DNA from: a virus | Reading direction: 5' to 3' (one strand) | IMG/VR virus record: IMGVR_UViG_3300048930_000314 | Location: 1-29,325 of that record | Length of the DNA: 29,325 nt | In this document: one piece after another, positions 19,201 to 26,890 of the stretch | Position numbering within the stretch: the stretch's first letter is position 1 | Layout: each line of letters opens with the position of its first letter | Program-made: the position numbers and the translations under genes | Notes under the pieces: generated by a model | The model's database searches: none | The model's input: the letters and a program-made list of their open reading frames with translations, nothing else | Told to the model about the DNA's origin: nothing

Positions 19201-19794
19201 ATGACGCTCTACGCCACGGTCGAGGAAACCGAGCAGTATCTGCGTTCGACGGTCACTGCGGATCTCGCCGAGATCAAGGTGGCGTTGACGGTCGGCTGCC
19301 AGGCGATCGATCTCGCTACGGTCCGCACGTTCGGTGTGCCCGACGACGAGACGACGAAGGTCTACGCCCCGATCAGTGGCGACCTGGTGAAGGTGGACGA
19401 CATCGCGAACACGACAAACCTCGTGATCGTCGACAACGGCTCCACGCTTTCGGCGTCCGACTACCAGTTGGAGACGTGGCCGGGCCGCGCCAATCAGATG
19501 TCGCAGACGGGGATCATGTACCCGTTCGCCTACATCAGGCGTATCTCCGGTTCGTGGCATGTTCCTTGCAACGGTGAGGCGACGTTGTCGGTGACGGCAC
19601 AGCATGGTTGGCCGGCGATTCCCGACTCGATCAAGCTGGCGTCGAAGCTCGCTGCGAAGGACTACCTCGACATGCGCGACACCCGGTTCGGGTTGGTGCA
19701 GGTCGGTGACTTCGCTCGTCGGATCATGGAGAACTCGACGATCGGCGGCCTGCTGCAGCCGTTCCGTAGCGGCGATTCGTGGGGCATTGCCTGA
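19201..19794 (+). CDS. Head-tail connector (adaptor) protein
   Basis: 197 residues from ATG 19201, preferred over the GTG at 19195 because the GAGAGG is then correctly spaced. The opening Y-A-T-V-E-E-T-E-Q-Y-L and helical stretch with A-L-T-V-G-C-Q-A-I-D fit the HK97 gp6-like connector/DNA packaging proteins. Later segments (V-T-A-Q-H-G-W-P-A-I-P, A-S-K-L-A-A-K-D-Y-L) are typical of this group: a Gly-Trp-x-x-(V/I)-P followed by a long helix. It would bind beneath the portal. Its position after capsid and before tail-completion genes agrees. Assignment rests on pattern and order. Confidence 0.75.
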   Translation: MTLYATVEETEQYLRSTVTADLAEIKVALTVGCQAIDLATVRTFGVPDDETTKVYAPISGDLVKVDDIANTTNLVIVDNGSTLSASDYQLETWPGRANQMSQTGIMYPFAYIRRISGSWHVPCNGEATLSVTAQHGWPAIPDSIKLASKLAAKDYLDMRDTRFGLVQVGDFARRIMENSTIGGLLQPFRSGDSWGIA

Positions 19795-20234
19795 TGAGTG
19801 TCCTGTCCGATGTCCGCGAGGGCGTCGCGAACCTGATCCGCAACGCCGGGTTCGACTCGTCGCTGAACGTGTACGAGTACCGCCCCGTGTCGATTCGTCT
19901 GCCGGCTGTGGTGGTCCGCCCGAGCGCAGACACCTACATCGAGTACCACGGCACCTTCGGTGCGTTGCGAATGCAGACGGTGTTTCTCACGGTGGAGGTA
20001 ATCGTCCCGCACGCCGGTTCGCCGGAGTCGGGTGAACGGCTGCTCGACGACCTGCTGTCGTCCGGCACGAGCGAGTCGTCATCGATCGCCGATGTTCTTG
20101 TTGGCGCGCAGACCTTCGGCGACGTCTTTCCGGGAGATGCCCGAGATCATCGTTACGGCGCACTCGTGGAGTCTCCGCAGACGCCGACGGTGTCCGCCGA
20201 GTTGCCGCTGTCCATCGTGTTCAAGAGGAGCTGA
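19794..20234 (+). CDS. Tail terminator / tail-completion protein
   Basis: 146 residues from ATG 19794, sharing one base with the previous stop (TGATG). The protein begins with a helix (V-L-S-D-V-R-E-G-V-A-N-L-I) followed by beta strands with Y-R-P-V-S-I-R-L-P-A-V-V-V-R-P and Q-T-V-F-L-T-V-E-V-I-V. This alpha/beta layout matches tail terminators that cap the tail tube and join it to the head. Order (connector, this gene, then tube proteins) supports the call. A head-closure role is the main alternative. Confidence 0.68.
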   Translation: MSVLSDVREGVANLIRNAGFDSSLNVYEYRPVSIRLPAVVVRPSADTYIEYHGTFGALRMQTVFLTVEVIVPHAGSPESGERLLDDLLSSGTSESSSIADVLVGAQTFGDVFPGDARDHRYGALVESPQTPTVSAELPLSIVFKRS

Positions 20235-20237
20235 CTC

Positions 20238-20429
20238 ATGCTGCGTTGCATCCAGGCGCACCACGTCGACGAGTTCGGCGACATCCCTGTGGGCTCGCTG
20301 TGGGAGGACGACTCGCCGTACGTGACGGACGGCGCGTACTTCGTCGACGCAGCGACACCAGCGCCCGAAGAAGAGCCAGCACCGCGACCGGTCAAGAAGA
20401 CAGCAGCCAAGCCCGTGAAGGAGTCCTGA
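20238..20429 (+). CDS. Small hypothetical protein with Pro/Ala/Lys tail
   Basis: 63 residues from ATG 20238. The first 38 residues contain H-H-V-D-E-F-G-D-I-P-V-G-S-L-W and look like a small folded strand-rich piece. The rest is a low-complexity E/P/A/K tail (P-A-P-E-E-E-P-A-P, K-K-T-A-A-K-P-V-K). Short proteins of this kind are common in actinophage head-tail regions and are thought to be minor structural parts, but this is weak inference. It sits 3 nt after the tail terminator and 1 nt before the first tube gene. Confidence 0.68.
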   Translation: MLRCIQAHHVDEFGDIPVGSLWEDDSPYVTDGAYFVDAATPAPEEEPAPRPVKKTAAKPVKES

Positions 20430-20430
20430 C

Positions 20431-21162
20431 ATGGCGATCCAGTATTGGAAGGACATGTCGATCCTCGTGGGGTCGATCGAGATGGCGTGCTACGCCAAGA
20501 GCTTCAGCGTGAACAACGAGGTCGCCCAGCTCGACACGACGTCGCTCTGCTCGACCGGTTGGACGTCGTCCATCGGTGGGTTGAAGTCCGGCAGCGTGCA
20601 GATCGAGTTCATGCAGGACGTCGCCGAAGCCTCGGTTGACGACACGCTGTACCCGCTGCTCGGTCAGGCTGGCGTCGTCAAGTCGATCGTCACCGGCTCG
20701 GCTGACGGTTCGGCCGCCTACCTGTTGAAGTCGATCCCGTTGACGTACACGCCCGTTCAGGGTGCCGTCGGCGAGCTGGCGATGGGCAACATCTCTGGTT
20801 CGTCCTCGACCGGTCCGGTCGTGCGTGGCAAGTTGCTGCACCCGTCGAACGTGTCGCGCTCGTCGAGCTCGACCGGCACGGGCCGCCAGCTCGGCGCGGT
20901 CGCCGCCGGCCAGAAGGTCTACGCCGCCCTCCACGTCATCGCAGCGAGTGGTACGCCGACGCTCGACGTCATCGTACAGTCCGACGACAACGCCGGCTTC
21001 ACGACGCCGACGACCCGCCTGACGTTCACGCAGGCCACCGGCTTGACGTCGGAGTTGCTGTCGACCGCCGGTGCGATCACCGACGACTACTGGCGGGTGT
21101 CGTACACGATCGGCGGGTCGTCGCCCGAGTTCGCTTTCGCAGTCACCTGCGGAATCATCTGA
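20431..21162 (+). CDS. Major tail tube protein, long paralog
   Basis: 243 residues from ATG 20431. Residues 1-125 share with the next gene the motifs L-D-T-T, G-W-T-x-x-I-G-G-L-K-S-G, D-D-V-A or Q-D-V-A, and G-A-V-G-x-L-A-M, marking both as tail-tube proteins of the same family. Residues of about 140-243 add a second beta domain (L-G-A-V-A-A-G-Q-K-V-Y-A-A-L-H-V, S-G-T-P-T-L-D-V-I-V-Q-S-D-D, Y-W-R-V-S-Y-T). This domain is often present in actinophage tail tube proteins and probably projects from the tube surface. Which paralog forms the bulk of the tube cannot be told from sequence. Confidence 0.83.
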   Translation: MAIQYWKDMSILVGSIEMACYAKSFSVNNEVAQLDTTSLCSTGWTSSIGGLKSGSVQIEFMQDVAEASVDDTLYPLLGQAGVVKSIVTGSADGSAAYLLKSIPLTYTPVQGAVGELAMGNISGSSSTGPVVRGKLLHPSNVSRSSSSTGTGRQLGAVAAGQKVYAALHVIAASGTPTLDVIVQSDDNAGFTTPTTRLTFTQATGLTSELLSTAGAITDDYWRVSYTIGGSSPEFAFAVTCGII

Positions 21163-21187
21163 TCCCCTCAACCCAAGGAGCAACAAC

Positions 21188-21598
21188 ATGGCCATCCAGG
21201 CTCTGACGGCTGAGGTCGTCAGCATCAACAGTGTCGACATCTCCGCCTACTGCAAGTCGGCGACCCTCACGATCGACGTCAACCAGCTCGACACGACCGA
21301 CTTCGCCAGCGATGGCTGGACGGAGATGATCGGCGGACTCAAGTCGGGCACGCTCGCCATCGAACTGATGGACGACGTCGCCGACGACCAGATCGACGAG
21401 GACTTCTACGCGATCCTCGGCACCGTCGTCCCGTTCGCCCTGAAGCTCGACGACGCTGCGATCTCGGCGTCGAACCCCGAGTATCAGGGCAACGTGCTGA
21501 TCACGTCGCACTCGCTCGGTGGCGCGGTCGGCGACCTGGCGATGAAGTCGTACAGCTTCCCGATCACGGGCGCCATCGTTCGCGACATCACCGCCTGA
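21188..21598 (+). CDS. Tail tube protein, short paralog
   Basis: 136 residues from ATG 21188 with AAGGAG 8 nt upstream; the upstream open frame covers the previous gene. Like the preceding gene it starts M-A-I-Q and carries Q-L-D-T-T, G-W-T-E-M-I-G-G-L-K-S-G, D-D-V-A-D-D and G-A-V-G-D-L-A-M. It has only the tube domain and lacks the extra C-terminal sandwich. A tandem duplication followed by divergence is the simplest origin. It may form the tube shaft while the long copy decorates it, or the reverse. Confidence 0.8.
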   Translation: MAIQALTAEVVSINSVDISAYCKSATLTIDVNQLDTTDFASDGWTEMIGGLKSGTLAIELMDDVADDQIDEDFYAILGTVVPFALKLDDAAISASNPEYQGNVLITSHSLGGAVGDLAMKSYSFPITGAIVRDITA

Positions 21599-21610
21599 TC
21601 GCAGCCCGCC

Positions 21611-22081
21611 GTGGCCGACACGTTCGCCAGCTTCAACGCGAAAGTCGCCAAGCTCCAAAAGGAGCTGAAGGACGACGCGATGATGCACGAGATCGGCAAG
21701 ATGGCGAAGGCTGAAGCCGATCGGGCAGCGAAGGCCGACCTCGGACCTGACGGCCAGTTCTCGGGTTGGCCGGGTGCGTTGTCGACTCGTTACGAGATCG
21801 TCGGGCCTGGCCGCCTGTCGTTCAAGCCGTCGAACGCTCGTGCTGCCGGGAAGATCACTGTCGCCGAGCTCGGTCGCAACGCGTCGGCCGGTCCGCGGTT
21901 GCGGTCGTCGTCGTTGACGGTGACCGGTCGTCGTCGGTCGGCTCGTTCGATCCGTCGGTGGAACGGTGTGACGCAGGGCAAGGGCACGGCGTCGGATGCG
22001 CTCGCGGCGATCGAGCCGAAGGTGCCGAAGATCGTAGACCAGCGAATCGGCCGGGCGATCCGCAAGGCCAGGCTGGGTTAG
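21611..22081 (+). CDS. Tail-region protein between tube and tape measure
   Basis: 156 residues from GTG 21611. The N-terminus is a charged helix (F-N-A-K-V-A-K-L-Q-K-E-L-K). The middle contains D-L-G-P-D-G-Q-F-S-G-W-P-G and F-K-P-S-N-A-R-A-A-G, a pattern I associate with a conserved actinophage tail-region protein of unknown function. The end is basic (I-G-R-A-I-R-K-A-R-L-G). It occupies the place where siphoviruses usually encode the two tail-assembly chaperones linked by a programmed frameshift, yet no slippery heptamer is visible near its end. It may replace a chaperone or be a neck protein; role uncertain. Confidence 0.65.
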   Translation: MADTFASFNAKVAKLQKELKDDAMMHEIGKMAKAEADRAAKADLGPDGQFSGWPGALSTRYEIVGPGRLSFKPSNARAAGKITVAELGRNASAGPRLRSSSLTVTGRRRSARSIRRWNGVTQGKGTASDALAAIEPKVPKIVDQRIGRAIRKARLG

Positions 22082-22188
22082 CGGAGGAAGCCGAAGCTCG
22101 CAGCGATCCCGGCAGCGATCACGAGGGCGAGAACGACGAGCCCCTCCGCTTGCTGCTGGCGCTTGGACTTCTGCCGAATGATGGTCAT
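22078..22188 (-). CDS. Possible small antisense membrane protein
   Basis: A 36-residue reverse-strand ORF, ATG at 22188-22186 and stop TAA at 22080-22078, filling most of the only sizable gap in the tail operon (22082-22225). It reads M-T-I-I-R-Q-K-S-K-R-Q-Q-Q, then a hydrophobic helix (L-V-V-L-A-L-V-I-A-A-G-I-A-A), ending F-G-F-L-R. Third codon positions are GC-rich (31 of 36). There is no clear Shine-Dalgarno upstream. It could be a real single-pass peptide, or non-coding sequence with a chance frame. Low confidence. Confidence 0.3.
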   Translation of the reverse strand: MTIIRQKSKRQQQAEGLVVLALVIAAGIAASFGFLR

Positions 22189-22225
22189 GTGGGCCGACGG
22201 TAACACGAGAGTCAAGGGGTGAGCC

Positions 22226-23848
22226 GTGGCGAACAAGATCAGCGTACTTGTCGACGTCACGGTGGACCGGGCGAACCAGGCGCTCGGAAACTTCCGCAAG
22301 TCGGTCGTCGACGCCGATGGCGCTCTCGGCAAGTTCAAGGCTGGTGCCGGCCAGGCGTTCAACGCGATCAAGGAGAACGCCGCGCAACTCGCTGTCGCTG
22401 GCGGTGCCGCGCTGGTGGCGTTCGGTGCCAAAGCCGTCAACGAGTTCAACGACGCCGCACTAGCGGCCGGCAGGTTCGCCGAGGCGACCGGCATCTCGAC
22501 CGAGGAGGCGTCGCGCTGGATCAGCGCCGCCGACGACATCGGCGTGTCCGCCGAGGCGGTCGAAAAAGCCTTCGTCAAGATGACCGTCGAGATGGGCAAG
22601 GGCAACGCCGTCTTTGACCAGTACGGCATCGAGGTCATCAAGGCCGCCGACGGCACTGACGACATGAACGCCACGATGCTGAACACGATCGACGTGATCG
22701 GCAGGATTCCGAACGCCTCGGAGAGGGCGCGCGTCGCTCAGCAGTTGTTCGGTCGCGGCTATGCCGAGGTCGCGGAGCTCGTGATGAACGGCTCCGAGGG
22801 TGTCATCGAAGCACTCGAAGCCACGTCCGACGCTCAGATATTCGACGAGGACGAAGTCCGTAAGGCCCGCGAGTACCGGGCGGCAATGGACAACCTGGGC
22901 GACGCCGTCACCGACGTCACGTTGATCGTCGGTGAGGGCTTGACGCCCACGATCACTAGCGCGACCAACGCATTGATGGCGCTCAGGGAAGCGGCGAACG
23001 TCGTGCCCGGCCCGCTGCGCGATGCGTTTGGCGTCATCGAGAAGGCCATCAACCCCGTCAACCAGTTCAACGAGATCATGGAGACGGGCGAGGAGCTGTT
23101 CGGCGAAGCGGCCGAGACGGTGGGCACGCTCGGCGACTCGTTCAACGAGACGTCCGGCGACATTGACCGCGGCACCAACATCATGTCGGACGCCGAGATC
23201 AGCGCGCGCCGACTGGAAGCCAGCCTCGAGGACACTGAGGACGCCGCCGCCGCGCTGTCTGCGGAATACCAGCGGCTACGCGACCAACTGTCGGACCGCG
23301 AGGCGTACCGCGTGGCGCAGGAGGGCTTGTCTGGGCTGCTGACGCAGGCGGTCGAGACGGGCGACGTGTCCGTGGCGCAGATCGACCGGATGAAGTCCGA
23401 CCTCCTCGACTACGGCGAGACGTTGGATTCCGAGGCAGACAAGAGGCGTGTCGCCGAGCTCGTCACCAACCTCGACCAGGATTCGTTCTGGGCGACGGCG
23501 CTGGCGTTGAAGGAGCTCGAAAACACCCGCTACGTCAACTTCGTCGCCCAGACCGGCGCCACGCAGGGCGGGCAAACTCGCCGCGCCGGTTCGGTCGACG
23601 GGTTCCGCGCTGCTGGTGGCCCGGTGTCCGCCGGCGGCACCTACGTCGTCGGCGAGGATGGCCCGGAGCTGCTGCAGATGGGCAGCCAGTCGGGCAACGT
23701 CATCCCGAACGGTGCGACCATCGGCGGCGGTGGAACCAACATTACGATCAACGTCACGGCCGGTATGGGTGCTGATGGCCAGCAGATCGGGCGACAGGTT
23801 GCATCGGCGCTCGAGTCGTACTATCGCTCCGGCGGTCGACGGATATGA
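22226..23848 (+). CDS. Tail tape measure protein (short)
   Basis: 540 residues from GTG 22226 (AAGGGG upstream). The N-terminal helix (L-V-D-V-T-V-D-R-A-N-Q-A-L-G-N-F) and hydrophobic stretch at about 50-75 (A-A-Q-L-A-V-A-G-G-A-A-L-V-A-F-G) are usual in tape measures. Long helical segments follow. Near the C-terminus A-A-G-G-P-V-S-A-G-G-T-Y-V-V-G-E-D-G-P-E-L is the hallmark of the tape-measure tail-tip end. At about 1.5 angstrom per residue it predicts a tail near 80 nm, short for a siphovirus. No lytic transglycosylase or peptidase domain is seen. Its stop overlaps the hub gene. Confidence 0.88.
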   Translation: MANKISVLVDVTVDRANQALGNFRKSVVDADGALGKFKAGAGQAFNAIKENAAQLAVAGGAALVAFGAKAVNEFNDAALAAGRFAEATGISTEEASRWISAADDIGVSAEAVEKAFVKMTVEMGKGNAVFDQYGIEVIKAADGTDDMNATMLNTIDVIGRIPNASERARVAQQLFGRGYAEVAELVMNGSEGVIEALEATSDAQIFDEDEVRKAREYRAAMDNLGDAVTDVTLIVGEGLTPTITSATNALMALREAANVVPGPLRDAFGVIEKAINPVNQFNEIMETGEELFGEAAETVGTLGDSFNETSGDIDRGTNIMSDAEISARRLEASLEDTEDAAAALSAEYQRLRDQLSDREAYRVAQEGLSGLLTQAVETGDVSVAQIDRMKSDLLDYGETLDSEADKRRVAELVTNLDQDSFWATALALKELENTRYVNFVAQTGATQGGQTRRAGSVDGFRAAGGPVSAGGTYVVGEDGPELLQMGSQSGNVIPNGATIGGGGTNITINVTAGMGADGQQIGRQVASALESYYRSGGRRI

Positions 23849-25782
23849 CGGCGACGTACTTCGAGACGTCGATCACGGTCGAGGCGGCGTTCGGGTACGG
23901 GCCGACGGACACGCCCGCGTGGACCGACATCACGGACTACGTCCGCGACTTCGAGATCAACCGCGGCCGAGCCGACGAGTTCGGTTCGTATTCGCCTGGA
24001 ACGGCGAGCGTCGTGCTCGACAACAGGGGCCGTCGGTTCGATCCGTCGCACGCCGCCGGCGACTACTTCGGCGACCTCGTGCCGATGGTGCCGCTCCGCA
24101 TTAAGGCCATCTACGCCGCTGCGCTGACCGACGAGTTCGGCGAGGTGTTGACCGACGGCATGGGTGGCATCTTGGGTGTCGGTCCCGGCGAAAGCGTGGA
24201 GTACCCGCTGTATTACGGGTTCGTGCAGGGCTGGCCGCAGCAGTACATCCAGAACATCGACTCGACGGTCACGGTCAACTGTGTCGACGCGTTCCGCCTA
24301 TTGGAGCAGGCGACGCTCGCTGCGTCGGTGTACCGGTCCGAGGTCGAAGTGGATGGGGCGATCGCCTACTGGCCGTTTCAGGACGGCGACACCGGTGAGC
24401 GTGCCGACACGGTCACCGGCCTACCATTGCTCCCCGCCAGCGGTCAGCAGTGGACAACGGGCGCTATCGATTGGATTCCGGGCGCCGGTTCAGCGCAATC
24501 AGATGGTCCCGGAACCCTGTCGTATTTGCAGACTGGCACGTTCCTCGGCGCAGACCCATTTGCCGTGGACTGCGTGTTCGAGTGCGACACGTTTCTGGGC
24601 TTTACGTCTGACATCTCAGTCGTCGCCAAGTCCGGCACTGATAGCTACCTGCGAATCCAGGTGTCCGATGACAACGTGTCGGTGACGTTCTCGAACGCCA
24701 CGGCCAACCAGCGCCAGAACGCTGGCGGTGACGTCTACTACTTTCAAACTGGCCGCACGTATCACGTCGCCGCAAGCGTCGATGGTGATGACGTGTTGCG
24801 GGTGTACGTGGACGGCGCGCTGATCTCGGAGGACGCCCTATCCGCCGGCACTGAAACACTCGACCAGACGACGCCGATGGGGGTGCAGGTTTCCGACGGA
24901 AACCGCGTTGCACACTTCGCGGTCTATGACGCCCCGCTGACGTCGACCCGCATCGCGGCCCACTACGACGCCGGCCGGTTCGCGTTCGGTGGCGATTTCG
25001 TCGAGTATCCCGGCGCCCGTATCGGGCGCGTGCTGGACTCGATTGGCTGGCCGTCAGGGACGCGCGACATCGCTGACGGTGGCATCGAGTTGGGCGAGTA
25101 CATGCCGAACGGGCGCAGCGCGCTGGACTACATCCGCGAGGTCGAGCTGACCGAGCAGGGCTTGTTCTACGCCACCGCAGACGGGGAGCTGGCGTTTCGT
25201 GACCGGGCATGGCAGTTCGACCAGACGTCGTTCGCCGACTTCGGTGACACGGCACCAGACCTCGAGTTCCACGACGTAGTGCCCGACGGCAACACCGTCG
25301 ACGTCATCACGAACAAGGTCAAGGTCATCTACAACCAGAGCGACAGCAACGTCGTCGTCGAGGACGCTACGTCGATCGCCACCTACGGCTACGAGTCCGA
25401 CGAGCTGTCGGCGCCATTGATTCAGACAATCAACCCAGCTCGAGGGCTGGCGTCGTTCAGGGTGCGCGTCGGTAAAGACCCACGGACGCGCGTGTCGTCG
25501 CTGCTGGTGAAGCCGCGCGCCAATCCTGCCGACCTGTTCCCGGCGGTTCTTGCCGCCGACCTCGGCAAGGTCCTGACGGTGTCGTTTACGCCGATTGGTG
25601 TGGGTTCGGCCTCAACGTTCGTGACGTCGATCCAGGGCATCCGCCACCGGGTCGGGCGTGGCGAGTGGGATGTCGAGTTCTACCTGGCGCCGGCGGTGTC
25701 GGAGTCGGGGCCGTACTGGAAGATCGGTGACGCCACGCTCGGCAAGATCGGCGCGGCGTTCGGCAACAAGTTGTCTTACTGA
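23845..25782 (+). CDS. Tail hub / minor tail protein with inserted LamG-like domain
   Basis: 645 residues from ATG 23845 (ATGA overlap). Residues 1-160 (W-T-D-I-T-D-Y-V-R-D-F-E-I-N-R-G-R, A-S-V-V-L-D-N-R-G-R-R-F-D-P) and 385-645 form a tail hub or distal-tail-like scaffold found in actinophage minor tail proteins. Between them, about 168-380, lies a beta-sandwich insertion beginning A-I-A-Y-W-P-F-Q-D and including F-E-C-D-T-F, G-R-T-Y-H-V-A-A-S-V-D-G and L-R-V-Y-V-D-G-A-L-I. These are typical of LamG/concanavalin-like domains. The insert probably binds surface glycan, so this may be a receptor-contact protein. Downstream of the tape measure, as expected. Confidence 0.78.
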   Translation: MTATYFETSITVEAAFGYGPTDTPAWTDITDYVRDFEINRGRADEFGSYSPGTASVVLDNRGRRFDPSHAAGDYFGDLVPMVPLRIKAIYAAALTDEFGEVLTDGMGGILGVGPGESVEYPLYYGFVQGWPQQYIQNIDSTVTVNCVDAFRLLEQATLAASVYRSEVEVDGAIAYWPFQDGDTGERADTVTGLPLLPASGQQWTTGAIDWIPGAGSAQSDGPGTLSYLQTGTFLGADPFAVDCVFECDTFLGFTSDISVVAKSGTDSYLRIQVSDDNVSVTFSNATANQRQNAGGDVYYFQTGRTYHVAASVDGDDVLRVYVDGALISEDALSAGTETLDQTTPMGVQVSDGNRVAHFAVYDAPLTSTRIAAHYDAGRFAFGGDFVEYPGARIGRVLDSIGWPSGTRDIADGGIELGEYMPNGRSALDYIREVELTEQGLFYATADGELAFRDRAWQFDQTSFADFGDTAPDLEFHDVVPDGNTVDVITNKVKVIYNQSDSNVVVEDATSIATYGYESDELSAPLIQTINPARGLASFRVRVGKDPRTRVSSLLVKPRANPADLFPAVLAADLGKVLTVSFTPIGVGSASTFVTSIQGIRHRVGRGEWDVEFYLAPAVSESGPYWKIGDATLGKIGAAFGNKLSY

Positions 25783-25795
25783 CAGGGGTATTTGG

Positions 25796-26266
25796 ATGGC
25801 ACAGATCACCTTCGCCGACGGGGACGTTCCTACGGCTGCACAGCTCAACACGTACGCCCTCGGTGAAGGTGGCGCGTGGACGTCATGGACGCCTGCCGTC
25901 GTGCAGTCGGGCAGCGTCACCGTCACGAACACGCGCAGCAGGTATGCACGTTACGGACGGCTCATCGTCTTTACGGTCGACCTTGCGGTGACCGGTGCGG
26001 GCACCGCAGCGAACGCCATTAGCGTGTCGCTGCCTGCGACGGCCGCAGATGCCAACAGCGTGACGGGGGGGACCGGCTATGTCACCGACGACTCGACCGC
26101 CACGATCTATCCCTTCCAGGTGTTCCCGTTCACGACGACGACGTTCCGTCTGAAGTCGTCGACTACGGCGTCCGGGTCCGGCCTGTTGGGTGTCATCGAC
26201 TTCACCGGCGGTCTTACGTCGGGCGACCTCATTCGCTGCACCGGGCAGTACGAAGCGGCTAGCTGA
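25796..26266 (+). CDS. Minor tail protein, beta-sandwich tip
   Basis: 156 residues from ATG 25796. The frame is open upstream only over the hub gene. It starts with a short leader (I-T-F-A-D-G-D-V-P-T-A-A-Q-L-N-T), common at the front of tail-tip proteins. Then comes A-W-T-S-W-T-P-A-V-V-Q-S-G-S-V-T-V-T and a Y-A-R-Y-G-R-L-I-V-F-T-V-D-L beta domain of the type often found at the ends of phage fibres. No enzyme motif is visible. It lies in the tip region between hub and fibre genes. Confidence 0.72.
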   Translation: MAQITFADGDVPTAAQLNTYALGEGGAWTSWTPAVVQSGSVTVTNTRSRYARYGRLIVFTVDLAVTGAGTAANAISVSLPATAADANSVTGGTGYVTDDSTATIYPFQVFPFTTTTFRLKSSTTASGSGLLGVIDFTGGLTSGDLIRCTGQYEAAS

Positions 26267-26310
26267 CGATCCCCGGCGTGAGTCGATCCGTTGATTAGGA
26301 GATAAATGCG

Positions 26311-26877
26311 ATGAGCGTTGGCTTTGATAATCGCGGAACGAAGTTTCCCCTCACGATCGTCAGGGGCGCCGACATGGCGTTCCAGTTGACGGTCACAGAC
26401 TCGGCCGACGCGGCCGTCGATGTGTCGGCAGCGACAATCGCCGGCGAGATCTACTCGACCGCGGGCGCGCTGGTCGACACGTTGACCGCTGTCGTGTCGG
26501 GTGCCGGTGACAATGTCGTCACGCTGTCGTTCACCGACACCGAGACGACGGCGTTCACCAGCGACGCCTACCAGTGGACGCTGTGGGTCACGCGTGGCGG
26601 CGACAAGCGGCCGTGGCTCGCCGGGCCGGTTCGGGTGACCGACGGCACCAACGGTGGCCGCTCGACGTCCGATGCAACGCTCACCGTCGACTCCGACCTG
26701 ACGGTCGCGGTCACCGTCAACGCGATCGGCGGCGCCGGCGTTTCGTCTGGTGCTGGCGCTCCCGCATCGACGCCGTCGACGGTCGGTCTGATCTACATCG
26801 ACACGACGGCCGGCACTGCTTACATCGCTACAGGGGTCGCGTCGCCGGCCGACTGGACCGGGATTCTCACCGCATGA
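26311..26877 (+). CDS. Tail-tip protein with Ig-like N-terminal domain
   Basis: 188 residues from ATG 26311, with AGGAGA about 9 nt upstream in an unusually AT-rich 44-nt gap. Residues 1-105 form an Ig-like sandwich similar in layout to the BppU-type N-terminal domain of receptor-binding and baseplate proteins (F-P-L-T-I-V-R-G-A-D-M-A-F-Q-L-T-V-T, L-W-V-T-R-G-G-D-K-R-P-W-L-A). The C-terminal end (G-L-I-Y-I-D-T-T-A-G-T-A-Y-I-A-T-G) is a short repeat motif common in fibres. A minor tip or fibre-attachment protein is likely. Confidence 0.7.
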   Translation: MSVGFDNRGTKFPLTIVRGADMAFQLTVTDSADAAVDVSAATIAGEIYSTAGALVDTLTAVVSGAGDNVVTLSFTDTETTAFTSDAYQWTLWVTRGGDKRPWLAGPVRVTDGTNGGRSTSDATLTVDSDLTVAVTVNAIGGAGVSSGAGAPASTPSTVGLIYIDTTAGTAYIATGVASPADWTGILTA

Positions 26878-26890
26878 TCGGAGTCAACTG

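Noticed and set aside
22082-22203. -1 frame continuation as a frameshifted chaperone product
   Set aside because: No slippery heptamer in the correct phase near the end of the upstream gene, and the third-position GC of this frame is lower than that of real genes here.
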